Positions 1 to 12,720 of a DNA stretch of 64,000 nt are shown here, piece by piece. Location: positions 11,224,001 to 11,288,000 of the forward strand of contig NC_088321.1 of NCBI RefSeq assembly GCF_910592395.1, given 5' to 3'. Under the pieces are notes generated by a model that did no database searches, was not told where the DNA came from, and worked only from the letters and a program-made list of their open reading frames with translations. Each line of letters begins with the position of its first letter. Within the stretch, counting starts at the first letter, position 1. Both the position numbers and the translations under genes were made by a program. Source of the stretch: Lineus longissimus. Taxonomy: Eukaryota; Nemertea; Pilidiophora; Heteronemertea; Lineidae.

Positions 1-2430
1 GGATACGGTATTAATTGGTCATCTCAAGCTAGATCGTTTCATAAGACGGCTATTCGTGGCTTGCCAAGTCATCAATGCAGTCCATTGTAATCGAGATACG
101 TCTTTGGGAACCTATTCAGGAGACGGATAGTCATATCATGTCCACAGCCAAGTCACCATTCAAGCTATGGTAGCCAGCGAATGATGTTGACATGGTTTGT
201 CACCGTCCATCACCGATCGAATTTTGAACCTGTTCCAAAAGCTTATCACTTTGACATAACTAAATTTTTCACCAAAAAAAGGGGGCAGTTTCGAGTCTAT
301 TTAAAGACCTGTGGATAGGGCCAGTGCAACGGAAAACTATTTTTGGAGTGAAGGAGTGAGGTTTAACCCCTGGACGATGACAAGTTTGTAATGCCTCACC
401 AATGTTTCAGGTTCTGGCTGATTAACTTGTTTTGATAAATTTGTGTTTTTTACGAGAAAATCGTCGTTTCACTGATACCGAAGGTTGAAGTATAACCCTC
501 CCCCATTTCTTGAAAGTTCCCGATTAAAACAAAAACAAAAATCGAGTTCCATCAATGTTACAGCACAACATTGCCTGCTTTGAATGTTGTCGCGTAAACC
601 TCTTTGAATGAGTCTCGAACCAATAGTCATGCCGCCCTTTGATGAGCAACAGTCTCTCATCGTGAAAGTTGAGTTACCATGTGCATCAGTACTTCTCCCG
701 AATGAAGAATAGAGGGGATATTACCCTGACCACAAAGCTCTGGTACACTGGCATGTCTGTGGCGGAACTCTCTATGTCAGCCGACTTCGTTACCGAAAAC
801 TGCTTCTCAAAATCTCCAACGCAAAAGAAAAAGAAAGTTACCACTAAAAGTCTCTCTTGTGCAGCGGCCAGTGCCAAACCATGTACCCCTCCTACTCCAG
901 AATCGACCCTGGATTGACAAAGATTTGACAGCAATCCCGGGGATTTCCAAATTTTCTTCCGATTATTCATGGTGACTAGTTAAGAAAATCGTGATGATGA
1001 TAAATCGCCGATATCGCGGACCTATCGAAATTATACACCCGTCGATCGTATTTGTGAAATGCTAGTTATGCTGTGAAATCATCGCCTTAACGGTCGCCTA
1101 TGACACTTTAAAGTGGAGTCCGCCTAGCATTTTGACAGATTATCCTATGAAAAGTTAAAGAGTCTGAGATCAACTGCGGTGAAAGTATCTTCCCACTTCC
1201 CACTTTAACCCTGGTCCATTCCGGGAACCTTTCAGTGGAACTCAGCTTAGCTGCTCATTCCACCAGTTCTACGTGTGTGCAAGTGTGACAACGAGAACTA
1301 ACTAAAGTCGACCATGTGGTTTGACCGCTACCCAAGATTCCCAGCTACTAGTCCACAGCGGCTCTTACAGCAATGGGAGGATCAGAGTCAGTGATAGTGC
1401 ACTTACACATCATATTGCGGCATTGGTTATCAAAATGCATCGCTTCAAGGCTGAGCAAGACAAAGTAGAAATCGTCTTTCGACGCGCTACACCTGGCCTA
1501 TTCCTCCTTGATACTTAACTTCACATTTTGACCAAGTTAAACAGTGGCAGCTTCACCGACCAGCCGGGCGTATCCACCGACAGACTGTACTGACCATTAC
1601 ATTGTACCACACTTCGCCCCTCCTTCCCCGTGGCGTAGTATCACCTTTTGACTGACCGAGCTGCAATCCATGAAAAGCTTCACCAGATCCACCACGCGTG
1701 TCCACCGAAGCGGACGCATCCCATCACAGGACTCATATGGTCGCAATATTTATCAAATACCCTCACTTTCATGGCTGACCAGACATAGTGTTAACGCAGG
1801 GATATTGGACGTTATCACCCGGTGACACAGGGATACGGGCCAGTCAGCCATGTGATTGTTTGGCTTGAACGCCGTCAATGCTGCAGCGGTCTCATTCATT
1901 TGCTTGTCATCATCGCCTGAGGGTTGACTGTGCTAACAGCAGAACGTATTGAGAAAACTCAGTTGTGAATTGCGTGCATACACTGCATGGAGTCACTGGA
2001 CATACGAAGGAGTCAGCTGTGATATGACAAATCAGGTCTTGGTGTAGTTATTTGCAGCAGGGCTACTAAAGTCTCTTGTCAGCAGCGGCAAAATTATCAT
2101 GGATTAAGCTTGATGGTAGAAACTCTGTGAATGGCATCCTTCAAAATGACGCTTGGTCCTCCGCATGCCTCGGGGATGGAGGGGATGGAGGTGATGGAGT
2201 TCTTGGCAAGTCCGCCTATTTTCAATTATTTTTTCATGCCGAATTACATACGTAACGCCTTCATCGATTTTCAATGTCAATTAGTCAAGAAGTTCAAAGG
2301 GAATGTGCAGGACGCGCATTATAGACTTCGGTTCGTACCCGACTTAAGTAGGTTATTCGAGAAGATATACCTTGGGTTTCGTTAAAAAACATGATCCACA
2401 TATTTTTGTAACTTAAAGAAATAATCGGAA
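1..2430. other. Unassigned sequence, no gene recognised
   Basis: Only short open frames of under 95 codons occur on either strand. None has a recognisable domain, a convincing splice-site pair or a signal peptide. I see no long tandem or inverted repeat here. It is treated as intergenic or intronic DNA. Confidence 0.5.
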
Positions 2431-3707
2431 GTATGTTTTGGCTGTATATGAAAATTTGATACTAGTATTCAAAAGATAATATTCAATATATTTCTTATAA
2501 AATTGGACAGACATAAGCCTGGCGGAATAAAATAGTTACTTGACCACCATCGCCGCGCCATCTACTCACAGATCATAACAGCAATATGTATTGATGCTAA
2601 AATGAATAAGTACCACAGGTGAATGGGAATCCCAATATTAAGAATATTTCAGCAGTTAAGAAAAGAAGAGCCTACATTGAACGCTAGATTGGGGACAGCA
2701 GGCAATAAGTGTGGTAACGGTATCCATTTTCGACTACTGATAAAAGGGGAATGCTGACCACAACTGCCTGGAAATGCCTTGAGGAGCGCTACGTTGCCTG
2801 GCGGAAGCCAGCTAACAAAGGCATTGGGCGTGAAACGCTCCATAGCATGCATTCCTGAAGATAGGCCTTACAGTCTCCCCTTCACCAGGAGTGGTAAATC
2901 GCTCCATATTCATTTTCAGCCTGGTCCTAGTAGACGGACGTTATGATTTAGTTCAAGTTTTCAGCAACATGTATTCTCAAGCGCGCAAGTCCGTGATCTA
3001 ATAGAGATGGGCACACTGCGGAGCGCAGTGGCACATGGACAGGGTGAGATAGCGTCCGAATTGTCATTTGAAGTTGTGGGCTTCAAGCCATCGGCTCACC
3101 TCTCAGCTGATCTCATTGGCCACATTTTAGCGCCGTATAGTATATGTGCGTTCCTTATTTTCATCAGAAAGGTTTCCGGATCGGGTTGGGAATAAGGCTT
3201 TGACAATGTCGTCCTGTTAACATACAGCGCTGTAAGAACTTCCGTCGGCCGTCCGTGAGAGCAAGTGCAGCTTCGAGGTTGGGAAGAAGCTATGTTAGAT
3301 CTGCACATTGTGTATAGATGGAGAAGTTGTTTGACTCATTTCCATTCACTGTGAATAAGGTACAAAGACACAATGCGATTGTACGGGCCATACTACGGTT
3401 CCGGTTTAGCAGTCTTAATTAATAGTCGGTAAGATGGACATAATCAATTAGGTTTCCAGTGAATACGCTCTTCATCATCACACCATTCCTACCCAACCTC
3501 CTGAGGGTATATTCAAGATCACCCAGGCCTAACATTATGAAGATTGATTCAACATAAACTGTAAAATAATTTTTAAGTGTAGTTCCTTGAAATACAAATT
3601 TTTATGATCTTATCGCAAATTGATACAAAATTTACTGGTGTGCAGTTTATTTACCATCTCGAAAACGTGTACACACAATTTAGTCACCCAGACTTGTCGA
3701 TAACGAC
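2431..3707 (+). repeat. Tandem duplication, first copy (about 1.28 kb)
   Basis: This copy runs from GTATGTTTTGGCTGTATATG to TTGTCGATAACGAC and is followed at once by a second, closely similar copy. The two copies align along their full length with scattered substitutions and small indels. Each contains short open frames on both strands (for example 2649-2852 minus and 3007-3195 plus) that differ between copies and are broken at different places, so coding is not supported. I do not recognise the repeat family, and no LTR or terminal inverted repeat is evident. Confidence 0.85.
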
Positions 3708-4991
3708 GTATGTTTTGGCTGTATATGAAAATCTGATACTAGTATTCAAAAGATAATATTAAATAGATTTCTTATATAATTCGACAGACATAAGCCTGGC
3801 GGAAAAAAATAGTTACTTGACCACCATCGCCGCGCCACCTACTCACAGATCATAAAAGCAATATGTATTGACGCTAAAATGAATAAGTACCACAGGTGAA
3901 TGGGAATCCCAATATCAAGAATATTTCAGCAGTCAAGAAAAGAAGAGCCTACATTGAACGCCAGATTGGGGACAGCAGGCAATAAGTGTGGTAACGGTAT
4001 CCATTTTCGACTGCTGATAAAAAGGGGAATGCTGACCACAACTGCCTGGAAATGCCTTGAGGAGCGCTACGTTGCCTGGCGAGTCGCCAATTAACAAAGG
4101 CATTCCATAGCATGCATTCATGAAGATTGGCCTGACAGTATCCCCTTCACCAGGAGTGGTAAACCGCTCCATATTCATTTTCAGCCTGGTCCTAGTACAT
4201 GCACGTTATGGTTTACTTCAAGTTTTCAGCAACATGTATTCTCAAGCGCGCAAGTCTGTGATCTAATAGAGATGGGCACACTGCGGAGCGCAGTGGCACA
4301 GTGGACAGTGCATGGGCAATGGCAGTGGCATAGCGTCCAAATTGTCATTTGAAGTCGTGGGCTTCAAGCCATCGGCTCTCCATTTACTCTCAGCTGACCT
4401 TCATTGGCCAAGTTTTAGTGCCGTATAGTATGTATGCGTTCGTTATTTTCATCAGAAAGGTTTCCGGATCGGGTTGGGAATAAGGCTTTGATAATGTCGT
4501 CCTGTTAACATACAGCGCTGTAAGAACTTCCGTCGGCCGTCAGTGAGAGCGAGTGCAGCTTCGAGGTTGGGAAGAAGCTATGTTAGATCTGCACATTGTG
4601 TATAGATGGAGAAGTTGTTTCACTCATTTCCATTCACTGTGAATAAGGTACAAAGACATATATGCGATTGTACGAGACATACTACGGTTCCGGTTTAGCA
4701 GTCTTAATAGTCGGTAGGATGGAAATAATCAATTAAGAAGCCCGTAAATCCGCTCTTCATCATCACACCATTCCTACCCAACCTCCTGAGGGTATATTCA
4801 AGATCACCCAGGCCTAACATTATGGAGATTGATTCAACATAAGCTGTAAAATAATTTTTAAGTGTAGTTCCTGAAATACAAATTTTTATGATCTTATCGC
4901 AAATTGATACAAAATTTCCTGGTGTGCAGTTTATTTACCTTCTCGAAAACGTGTACACACAATTTAGTCACCCAGACTTGTCGATAACGAC
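3708..4991 (+). repeat. Tandem duplication, second copy (about 1.28 kb)
   Basis: This is a head-to-tail copy of 2431-3707, about 1,277-1,284 bp downstream at every matching point. It differs by point changes and by a longer AGTGGCA/GGACAGTG-rich segment near 4300-4335, where the first copy has a shorter version. The direct head-to-tail layout and high identity suggest a fairly recent local duplication and not two independent transpositions. Confidence 0.85.
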
Positions 4992-6638
4992 TGCTATATC
5001 TGGTCGCAAAAATTGTTCCTTTATTTTTGTATGCAGAAATGTATGAGTGCTATGTGTTTAAGCTATATGTACACTCATTTTCAAAAGTTTATGGACAGCA
5101 GTTTTTGCACATTTTCTCGAAAACGGCTAATCCTTTTGAAATTAAACTTTCATCACTTATTGAGAATCTTCTTGGCTATAGAATGATATCATTGTTGATT
5201 TCAAGATGAATTCGAATTTGTCCTATTCGAAAATTTTCCAATTCATATTCGATGACTTGAAGTAACGATTAAAGAACTGTTCGCCCTCTATCATTAAAAT
5301 ATGCTATCAATGTCTGGTCATGAAGAAAAACAGGGTGCAGGCCAGAGTCCGGTGTTGGTGATTTTATACAATCTATATCGCACGTTCTATCAAGAATGAG
5401 TATTATTCAAAGCATTCAAATCGTTATTTTTCTATCAATTTTTAATAGTAAAAACAGCTTTTCAAATATATGACATATATTTGCACGCCAACTGTCTTGC
5501 TCCGATAAGCATCGCAGCAGAATGTTTTACCATTTTCCCTTCGACGGAGAGATACACGAACTGAACGGTACGTCCAAAGGATCGCTAAGGCAATTTTGAT
5601 AACAACAATTCCAATGAAACATGGTTCGTGGGGGTCAAAATGCCTGAGCAAACAAAGGGAAATAAAGTAACGTTATGTCACTGTCGGTATTCGTTCGTCT
5701 CATCAAGGACGGCTCGGATGAAGCAGTCATCTCCCACCAAACCTAGGCGGCCTACATATTAGCCGCAAATCTCGCGGTATTTGGTGAGAAAACCAATACA
5801 AGTACCCCCAGTGATGTATCAATCGCTTAGAATTTGATCTAACGAAATGCTTTTTATTTGAAATAGGGACCCAATGAGAGACTCGCTGACAAAGTACAGT
5901 GACATGAAATTCAGCAGCTGTGTTAGTTTACAGGTTGTGTGTAGATGGAGAAGTAGTTCCATTTATTTACCTCGCTGATACAAGTATACTGGCATGCCAA
6001 GATAATGTCACAATCTCGTGGTTTGATAAGCCCCTCAACCGTTTCAGTGCGAGGAGGGATTTTTGTCCGTACACAATATGGATTCGTTCTTTCGCAAATA
6101 TTTTCTGAGCCATGGATTTCAGCCATGTCAGATTTCAACAAAGTATGTAAAAAGTCAAACACTTCCAGATAGCATGCGCACACGAGTCTTTGAAAGACTC
6201 TGATAGCACCAAGCAGGTTGGCCTACGATGTAGGACTCGTGCTCCGTTAAAATGGGCTCGCATTAATGAAGTTCCCTACTACAGTTCGCCTACTGTGAAG
6301 AATGTCTGGTAGAATTGTCAGATGTGTCAATGATCTAGAATCGATGGGCCTCGGCTTCTAGCAAAGCAAACGTAAAATGACAAGTACATTGTATGGTTTC
6401 TGCTTTGTTCCATGAGACGTTAATTGACATGAATGCGCAGAAAAAGTAATTCCCAGCCTTACACTCATTATGAATAAGTTTTTGTTTTAGTTTCTAGGGT
6501 TTTTCAGCCAACGCAATATGCACCCCCTACATTTTTATAAGGTTTTAAGGAAAATGAGAAAAGAAAAAAACCTTTACATAACTCTACCTTTTGAAAAAAA
6601 CTTTAACTTGTTTAATTTCCGCGAAAAACATCTAGATT
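4992..6638. other. Unassigned sequence
   Basis: No supported gene. Short frames at 5442-5651 (minus) and 5923-6183 (minus) contain some hydrophobic or cysteine residues but no identifiable domain. A GTAGATGGAGAAGT string near 5942 also occurs in both copies of the tandem duplication (about 3315 and 4603), which hints at an older fragment of the same repeat. Confidence 0.4.
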
Positions 6639-6942
6639 GGGTGATATCAAAGTTGGTTGTGTTTTTAACACTGTGTTAATCTTAGTGTTAAACTGTGGCT
6701 ATTAATCCTGCTATCTGATTAAAACTAATACTTTGTTTTTTATTAACACTTACACTGACAATAAAATGAAAACTTATGGTAAAACCGGAATTGAAATCTG
6801 GTAAAGTGTTAGTTTTAACACCTCGATTTTGTCTTATCCTAGGGTCCAACACCAAGCATGAGTTCAATCTTGGTCTAATCCGTGGTTTTAGTGTCAGATT
6901 TGGTGTTAAAACACCATCTTAAAACTGACTTTGAAATCACCC
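6639..6942. mobile_element. MITE, 3-bp ATT target duplication (family member 1)
   Basis: This 304-bp element is bounded by inverted ends reading GGGTGATATCAAAGT on the left and GGGTGATTTCAAAGT as the reverse complement of the right end. It is flanked by ATT at 6636-6638 and 6943-6945. The interior is rich in GTGTTA/TAACAC and AGTTTTAA strings in both orientations. There is no open frame for a transposase, so it is non-autonomous. A larger relative lies at 9956-10788. The superfamily is not settled: 3-bp duplications occur in several cut-and-paste groups, and ATT/AAT is not the usual Harbinger TWA. Confidence 0.85.
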
Positions 6943-8968
6943 ATTGTGCATACTAGTATACTTGTTTTCGGAAAAACCAAAGAGAAAATATTCAGATGCT
7001 CAAAATATTTGTTTTTGTTTGGTAATCAAGTCATTCCTCTACACACATCTGTCATGGAGAATTGGTATACAGGGCAGTAACGAGATGCAAGTACATGTAT
7101 TATGTATGACAACTGTACATGTGTGTAAACCCTCTTTTGTGCCCGCTTTGATGAGCTGGGGTGGTTGTAGGTAAACTTCAATAATCCGATTCTTCTAGAG
7201 AGATTCGAGAAACCGGCGCCGAGTGTTCATGATCAGGAGTCCATTAGTATGAATATCTGATTTTCTCGCCTATAGCATCAAGTTCTTGCGAGTAAGCTCT
7301 TTCCTGCGCTTCATCAGTGGCCCGCGCTTTGTTTATCACTCGGGATTCCTCTATTGCGTCGTGTGCTTGTTCAGATGAAAATTCTCGCTCATACACAGGC
7401 AGCACTAATCTTGTCATTGTTCTAGTATACCTTGAGATTATCTTCCCTACTCAACCGAGATCCAGCCAGCACATCTATCTCAGGGTCAAAGAACGAGGGT
7501 AGCCTCCCTCTATCGAGGCAAGTTTCTAAATGTTCATGATACACCATCAAAACCATTTTACCAAGAGACATGCTAGCATTTTAGAAACAAATCTACAAGA
7601 TGTAAGAACAAGTTCTTTAGCCGGTAACTTGTAATATAGTCATCTGCCCGCACAATCATTTGTTGGCATTTCACGACTTTAAAACAACACACTTCGCTCT
7701 TTCGTGGACCTTTAGCTGAAATCAACACGTCTATCTGTCTCCGATCAAGCGCCCGGATGTGCCAAGGAATGCCATCATGACGTGAGCCGACGGTCGTTCA
7801 GTTGTCGATTACTCCGAAACAGCGCTGCGCAAACTATCAGTTTTGAAATTATAATCGCTGCAGTGCTGTCTGCAATAAATGATATATAATGTTTGCGGAT
7901 AAAACCAGTCGCTTGGGTTAGTAATGACATGCGATGACCACCGCAAACAAGTAAATATCGCTTCATGCGACTTAAATCGCTCAGTTGCCGTGTAAAAAGA
8001 AAGTCTAAATAACTTGGTAAATTAACACCTTACTCTCATCATGATTTGTCCCGCTATCCCAAGGAAGTGGACAAAACTGACAAAATGGGGTTTAAACTGA
8101 CAGAAATCGCTTCCTCGCCTTCAGAGATAGCTCTCCCCCAATGAGCGTGTCCGCATGTGTATTGTTTAAACATGTCGACAATGGCGATCTACTGATTTTG
8201 CTCTGCTATCTAGCGGGTAGATCGGGTACCAACTTGTGCCACATAAACAAGAGCGGCCATCAGGGGCGATCAATTCCTTCCGAACATTAATTGTGACGTG
8301 CTAACAACAACCTCAATTTGTACTGGCGAGATACATGTAGAGGAGTGGTCCTCGTGATTTCTAACACCAGTCAAGTTGATTTACCACGTCTTGATTGTCA
8401 CCAAAATAACACGATATTTTTATTTCCAAGAAAGCTTTATCACCATTTTAAAAAGAGATAAGCGAAAGTCGGCCGAGCATACTGATAAATATTGTGAATT
8501 AATTTTATCGAATTTCGCGAAAAATCTCAAATTGCGAAAAGAAAAAAGAATTACAAAATCATTTCATTATTTGAAATGTCAATAAATTTCGTAATCTGCG
8601 AAAATAAAAATCATGTAAAAAGTTATCTCCAATGCTAGGTGACAGGTCCTTCGGAAATTTACAACATGTTGATTCCCTCAAGATGCGGAGTTACTGCCTT
8701 TGCATCGCATCATTATTCTATTCTACGCCTGCAGATGAGCTGGTTCCAACATGTGCGTGGCAAACGTGTGGATCAATGACATTATTCTGCCTTAGAACAT
8801 ACTAACAAAGACCAACCTGTGCCTGAGATCCTACTAGGAAATCCTGACATTATCAGGCCATTTAACTCGATACATACTAACTCCCTCAGGAAACATGCGT
8901 AAGGAGGGAATGTTGTTGGCCCTGTTGGCAAGAGGATGGAGAACCAACTAACCAGTGCCTGAGGGCTC
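6943..8968. other. Unassigned sequence with a TTTCGCGAAAA-rich patch
   Basis: No gene is recognised. Around 8495-8605 there is a cluster of ATTTCGCGAAAAAT, ATTGCGAAAAG and TCTGCGAAAATA strings. Similar clusters occur near 14790-15060, 39375-39535 and 42105-42165. They look like remnants of one interspersed inverted-repeat element, but I could not define ends. Confidence 0.35.
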
Positions 8969-9637
8969 ACTGGAAAAAACATAACCCTTTTCAGCATAAT
9001 CGTGTTTTACATAATCGGGAGTGCGAATTATTTCCATGCCCACGGTAAATATTCAGACAGCTGGTTGTAAGGAAGTGTGTTTTACTCATTTTGGCCGACA
9101 TACTTGGGGATAAGTATGGTAGATCGTTGAGAAAGGTAGATCTTGAGATGCAACAGATATCTAGTAGTCCTGTCGGAAGTTCCGAAGAGTGTCGTATTTT
9201 GAATTTTCCGCTGTGGCGATTTGTACCATTTTGGGAAGATTTCTATGGAGGCGGCTTACTGATTTTCCTAAAATAAACATGACGTAACACGCCAGTGTCA
9301 TCAACCACCTCTCATTGGGAGATTATGCAGTGACGTGAGTGATGTCAATATCAATTCTCATTCCACAGTAAACTCCCCAACTCGTCTGCAAATTTATTCT
9401 CTACAGAAAGGAAATTGTCAAAAAGCTGGATTTGATCGTAAATAATAATACAGGTTCGTAGTTTATCGCCCGTCTTCCAGGATAGGAAATAAATTATGGT
9501 CCCCTTTAACCTCGTTCTCATACTGAATGGTAATGTATAGCAACGGTGTAAACTGGGTTAGGAATCATTTCTGGTGCCCAGGTTGAAGATTATGTAAAAT
9601 ACGATTTATGCTAAAGAGGATCATGCTTTTTTCCAGT
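8969..9637. mobile_element. Inverted-repeat element, about 670 bp
   Basis: The left arm (8969-9016) and right arm (9588-9637) are imperfect inverted copies of about 48-50 bp. Each starts with ACTGGAAAAAA and includes AGCATAA, a TCGT(G/A)TTTTACATAATC string and small indels. The interior holds only short frames (for example 9091-9276) without a recognisable domain. This is the structure of a non-autonomous DNA transposon. No clear target duplication was found, so the true ends may lie slightly further out. Confidence 0.6.
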
Positions 9638-9955
9638 AGGCCGTGCCGGAGAACCTGCCAACTCAGACCAGCGTGTGCCTGAGGACGAGACAACAAGTAG
9701 CCTATCCATTTACTTTGATCTAGCTATATCAATGCGGAGTATCTTGGAGAGGTCTCCTTGCGGAATTTCCCTTATCTGGCATCAAACGCCCAATCACCTA
9801 TCGGTGATGATAGCTTTTTTCAATCAATCGATACCGTTTCAAGGCGTGGTGAAAATGACGGATTAATTGAAACTGCGGGGGACTTGATTTCGCCTGTGCA
9901 GTGTGGCCTCCGAAAAGCAACCGTAATGACACTCTAGCCTACTGCTTCGTACAAT

Positions 9956-10788
9956 GGGTGATTTCAAAGTCAGTTTCTAGATTTAGTTTTAAAACTAAAT
10001 GGAACACTAAAACCCTTGATTAAGCCAGCATTGAAATGAAGTGGGTTTTATTTTCATCCTATTTCAAAGTCGGTGTTTGTTGGTGTTAGCATTATGCCCG
10101 GTTTTAGCTTAAAACTAAGGGATGGTTTTAGTGTCAAAAACTAACACCGGGACTAAAACTAAAACTCTCCACAACACCAGAAATGAAATCAGTTCTGGTG
10201 TTAGTTTTGACACTTAGATTTAGCATTATCCTATTTCAAATTAGGTTTTAGCTTCACACTGAAACCAATTGGAACACCAAGGTCTGATCTTAATCCCAGC
10301 TCGGTGTTATATTTGGAATATTTGTAGTGCATTTTGTATTACCAATAAAACTAACACCTTGGGCATTAACACCGAGTGGATTTCAAAGTTGGTGTTGGTG
10401 TTAAGAAAAAAAAATCATGTTGTTCGTATCATTTCAAGAAGTAGTTGCTGGTATTTTGAACGCTGATGGGAATGATGATGGACGTGAAAGAAGATGACCA
10501 AATTTATATAGATCGGAAGCGGTTACAACAGTAACAACGACAACAACATGCATGTTTGGTTTTTCCAAGGCTTTATCTCTGTCCATCTTGGTGTTAGTTT
10601 TACCTGCAGAATAAAACCTCTTCTTAGATTCAGCCAAGGTTTTAGGTGTTTAGATAAAACCAGGTGTTGGTGTTAAACTAAAACCTCGAATTGGTCTTAT
10701 CCAGACATAGGTTTTTAGGGGTAGAAATTAAGAATAAAACTGACACTAACACCCAACACTAAAACCAAAACCAACTTTGAAGTCACCC
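9956..10788. mobile_element. MITE, 3-bp AAT target duplication (family member 2)
   Basis: This 833-bp element has the same terminal sequence as 6639-6942: GGGTGATTTCAAAGT on the left and GGGTGACTTCAAAGT inverted on the right. It is flanked by AAT at 9953-9955 and 10789-10791. The interior is an irregular array of GGTGTTAGTTTTA-like words in both orientations. It includes internal copies of the terminal word TTTCAAAGT(C/T)GGTGTT near 10062 and 10380. No transposase frame is present. The extra length relative to member 1 looks like amplification of the internal words. Confidence 0.85.
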
Positions 10789-11339
10789 AATGTACATTGC
10801 CATGTGATGCCGGTTTAAAAACCTTTACACTCAACCTTGCCCCGTCACATTGCAGACAGTGAAGGGCATGGCCTGTCTGTCGGCAAGCTACCGTGACTCA
10901 ACTGCAGTTACGTATATAGTCGCCAACTCTTCCAGTCTAATAAAGTCCAACCACGTCTTGTAATCACTACCTCATTAATTGTCCGCCTGGCTCTTCCTCC
11001 GCACGGATAGAGGAGAAACTATCATCGATCGTTGGTCAGTCTTTATTGGCGACAAACTCACATGGTTGTTTTACCAGACGTATCAACCACTCTGGCGTGA
11101 CCAAGGTCGCTTGCCATCCGTGAGGTGAAATGCTTGCTATCAAGAAATGAAACGGCCAGGGGCCATTGTGCTCACCGTATACATCTTTTAGTAGGCAGGA
11201 TCATGCTTAGTTTAGAGGTGAATATGGTGAACACAATCAGGCATGAAGACTTTTTTTAGATGTGTATTGATGTCAAGTAATAAGACAGGGCAGTATATAT
11301 AAGTTTATGATCCAACCAATAATTGTCTATGACATCAAC
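10789..11339. other. Unassigned sequence
   Basis: I see no gene, RNA or repeat structure between the MITE and the 300-bp repeat block. Confidence 0.4.
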
Positions 11340-12562
11340 AAGATCAATATCGTGTGATTGCTAAGAGTCCCTGCAATAAAAAATTCATCGAAAAAAGTCA
11401 TTAATAAGCAAGATATTGCACGTCCTACTTTTTCAGTTTTGACCCCCTGGTGGCCAAATCAAGAATCAGATGAGGCCAAAATTCGGTGTCAGAGATTATC
11501 TGATGTAGGGGGTTACATGTACCAACTTTCAAGTTCATAGCTTAAGCAGTTAAGAAACGTGCCATAGTTACACTCTAATGGCCAATTTACGCCATTTGAC
11601 CTCTGTGACCTAGAAAAGGAGGTCAAATCCAAAAATCGTAGGACATGTGGTGTATCCTTGCTAGAAGTCCCTGCCATAAAAATTTTATCGAAAACAATTC
11701 ACTCAAATAAGCAAGATATTGCACTTCTTCCTTTTTCCATTATGGCCCCCTGGTGGCCGAATAAAGAATCAGATCAGGCCAAAATTCGGCATCAAAGGTT
11801 ATCTGATGTAGGGGGTTATATGCACCAAGTTTCAAGTTCATAGCTTTACTGGTTAAGAAACGTGCCATAGTTTACACTCCAACGGCCAATTTACGCCATA
11901 TGACCTCTGTGACCTTGAAAAGTAGGTCAAATTGAAAACCCGTAAGACATGTGATGTATTCTTCCTAAGAGTACCTACCATAAACATTTTATCGAAAACA
12001 AGTCACTTATAAGCGAGATATCACACTTTTTAGATATCCACTTTTGGCCCCCTGGTGGCAAAGTTGAGAATCAGATCAAACTGAAATTCAGCACCAGAGG
12101 CTATGTGATATAGGGGGTTATATGTACCAAGTTTCAAGTTCATAGCTTTAGTGGTTAAGAAACGTGCCATAGTTTACACTCTAATGGCCAATTTCGCCAT
12201 ATGACCTCTGTGAACTTGAAAAGTAGGTCAAATTAAAAACCCGTATGACATAAGATGTATATTTGCTATGAGTACCTACAACACAAGTTTCATCGAAAAC
12301 AAGTCACTAATAAGCGAGATATCACACTTTTTAGATATCGACATTTGGCCCCCTGGTGGCCAAGTTGAGAATCAGATCGGACCGAAATTCAGTGTCAGAG
12401 GTCACCTGACCTAGGGGGTGCTGTGTACAAAGTTTTTAAGTTCATAGCCCTAGCGGTTAAGAAACGTGCCACTGTTTTTTAAATAGGATACGACGACGGA
12501 CGACGGACGACGACGACGGACGACGGACACTGCGGTATTACATAAGACTCCCCTACAGTGAG
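11340..12562 (+). repeat. 300-bp tandem repeat block 1 (four units) plus GACGACGG tract
   Basis: Units start near 11361, 11660, 11967 and 12265 (spacing 298-307 bp). Each carries CTATGAGTACCTACC-like starts, GGCCCCCTGGTGGCCAA, a TAGGGGGTTATATGTACC word and AAGAAACGTGCCA. Units are joined by TTTGACCTCTGTGACCT followed by AGTAGGTCAAAT. The last unit breaks into GTGCCACTGTTTTTT and a (GACGACGG)n tract at about 12489-12527. It then ends in a terminus reading ACACTGCGGTATT and CTCCCCTACAGTGAGCC. Short frames inside (11358-11540, 11658-11843) are the same repeat read twice and are not genes. The layout of internal tandem units, microsatellite and fixed terminus resembles pearl/Helitron-associated elements of bivalves, by recollection only. 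Confidence 0.85.
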
Positions 12563-12720
12563 CCAAAAATCAAGAAAATGTAAGATACAAGTCAGAAAAG
12601 ACAAAAGGGAAAAGATAAAAAATAATAAAATAAAAAAATATTTTTGGCCGTCCCTGACCGGGGTTTGAACTCACGACCTTTGGATTGCCACAACACGAAA
12701 AACACAAAACATGCAATTTC
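12563..12720 (-). mobile_element. SINE fragment between the two repeat blocks
   Basis: Read on the minus strand there is a Pol III B-box-like word, GTGAGTTCAAACCCC (12660-12674 as its complement), preceded by GTGGCAATCCAAAGGTC. It is followed by a T-rich and then A/T-rich tail (complement of about 12585-12645). No convincing A box remains, so it is a tRNA-derived SINE piece, truncated or diverged. It separates two blocks of the same tandem repeat. Confidence 0.5.

Noticed and set aside
2649-4178. Short minus frames containing GNVALLKAFPGSCGQHSPF-like peptides in both tandem copies
   Set aside because: They are broken differently in each copy and I know no family for them. Shared sequence reflects the DNA duplication.
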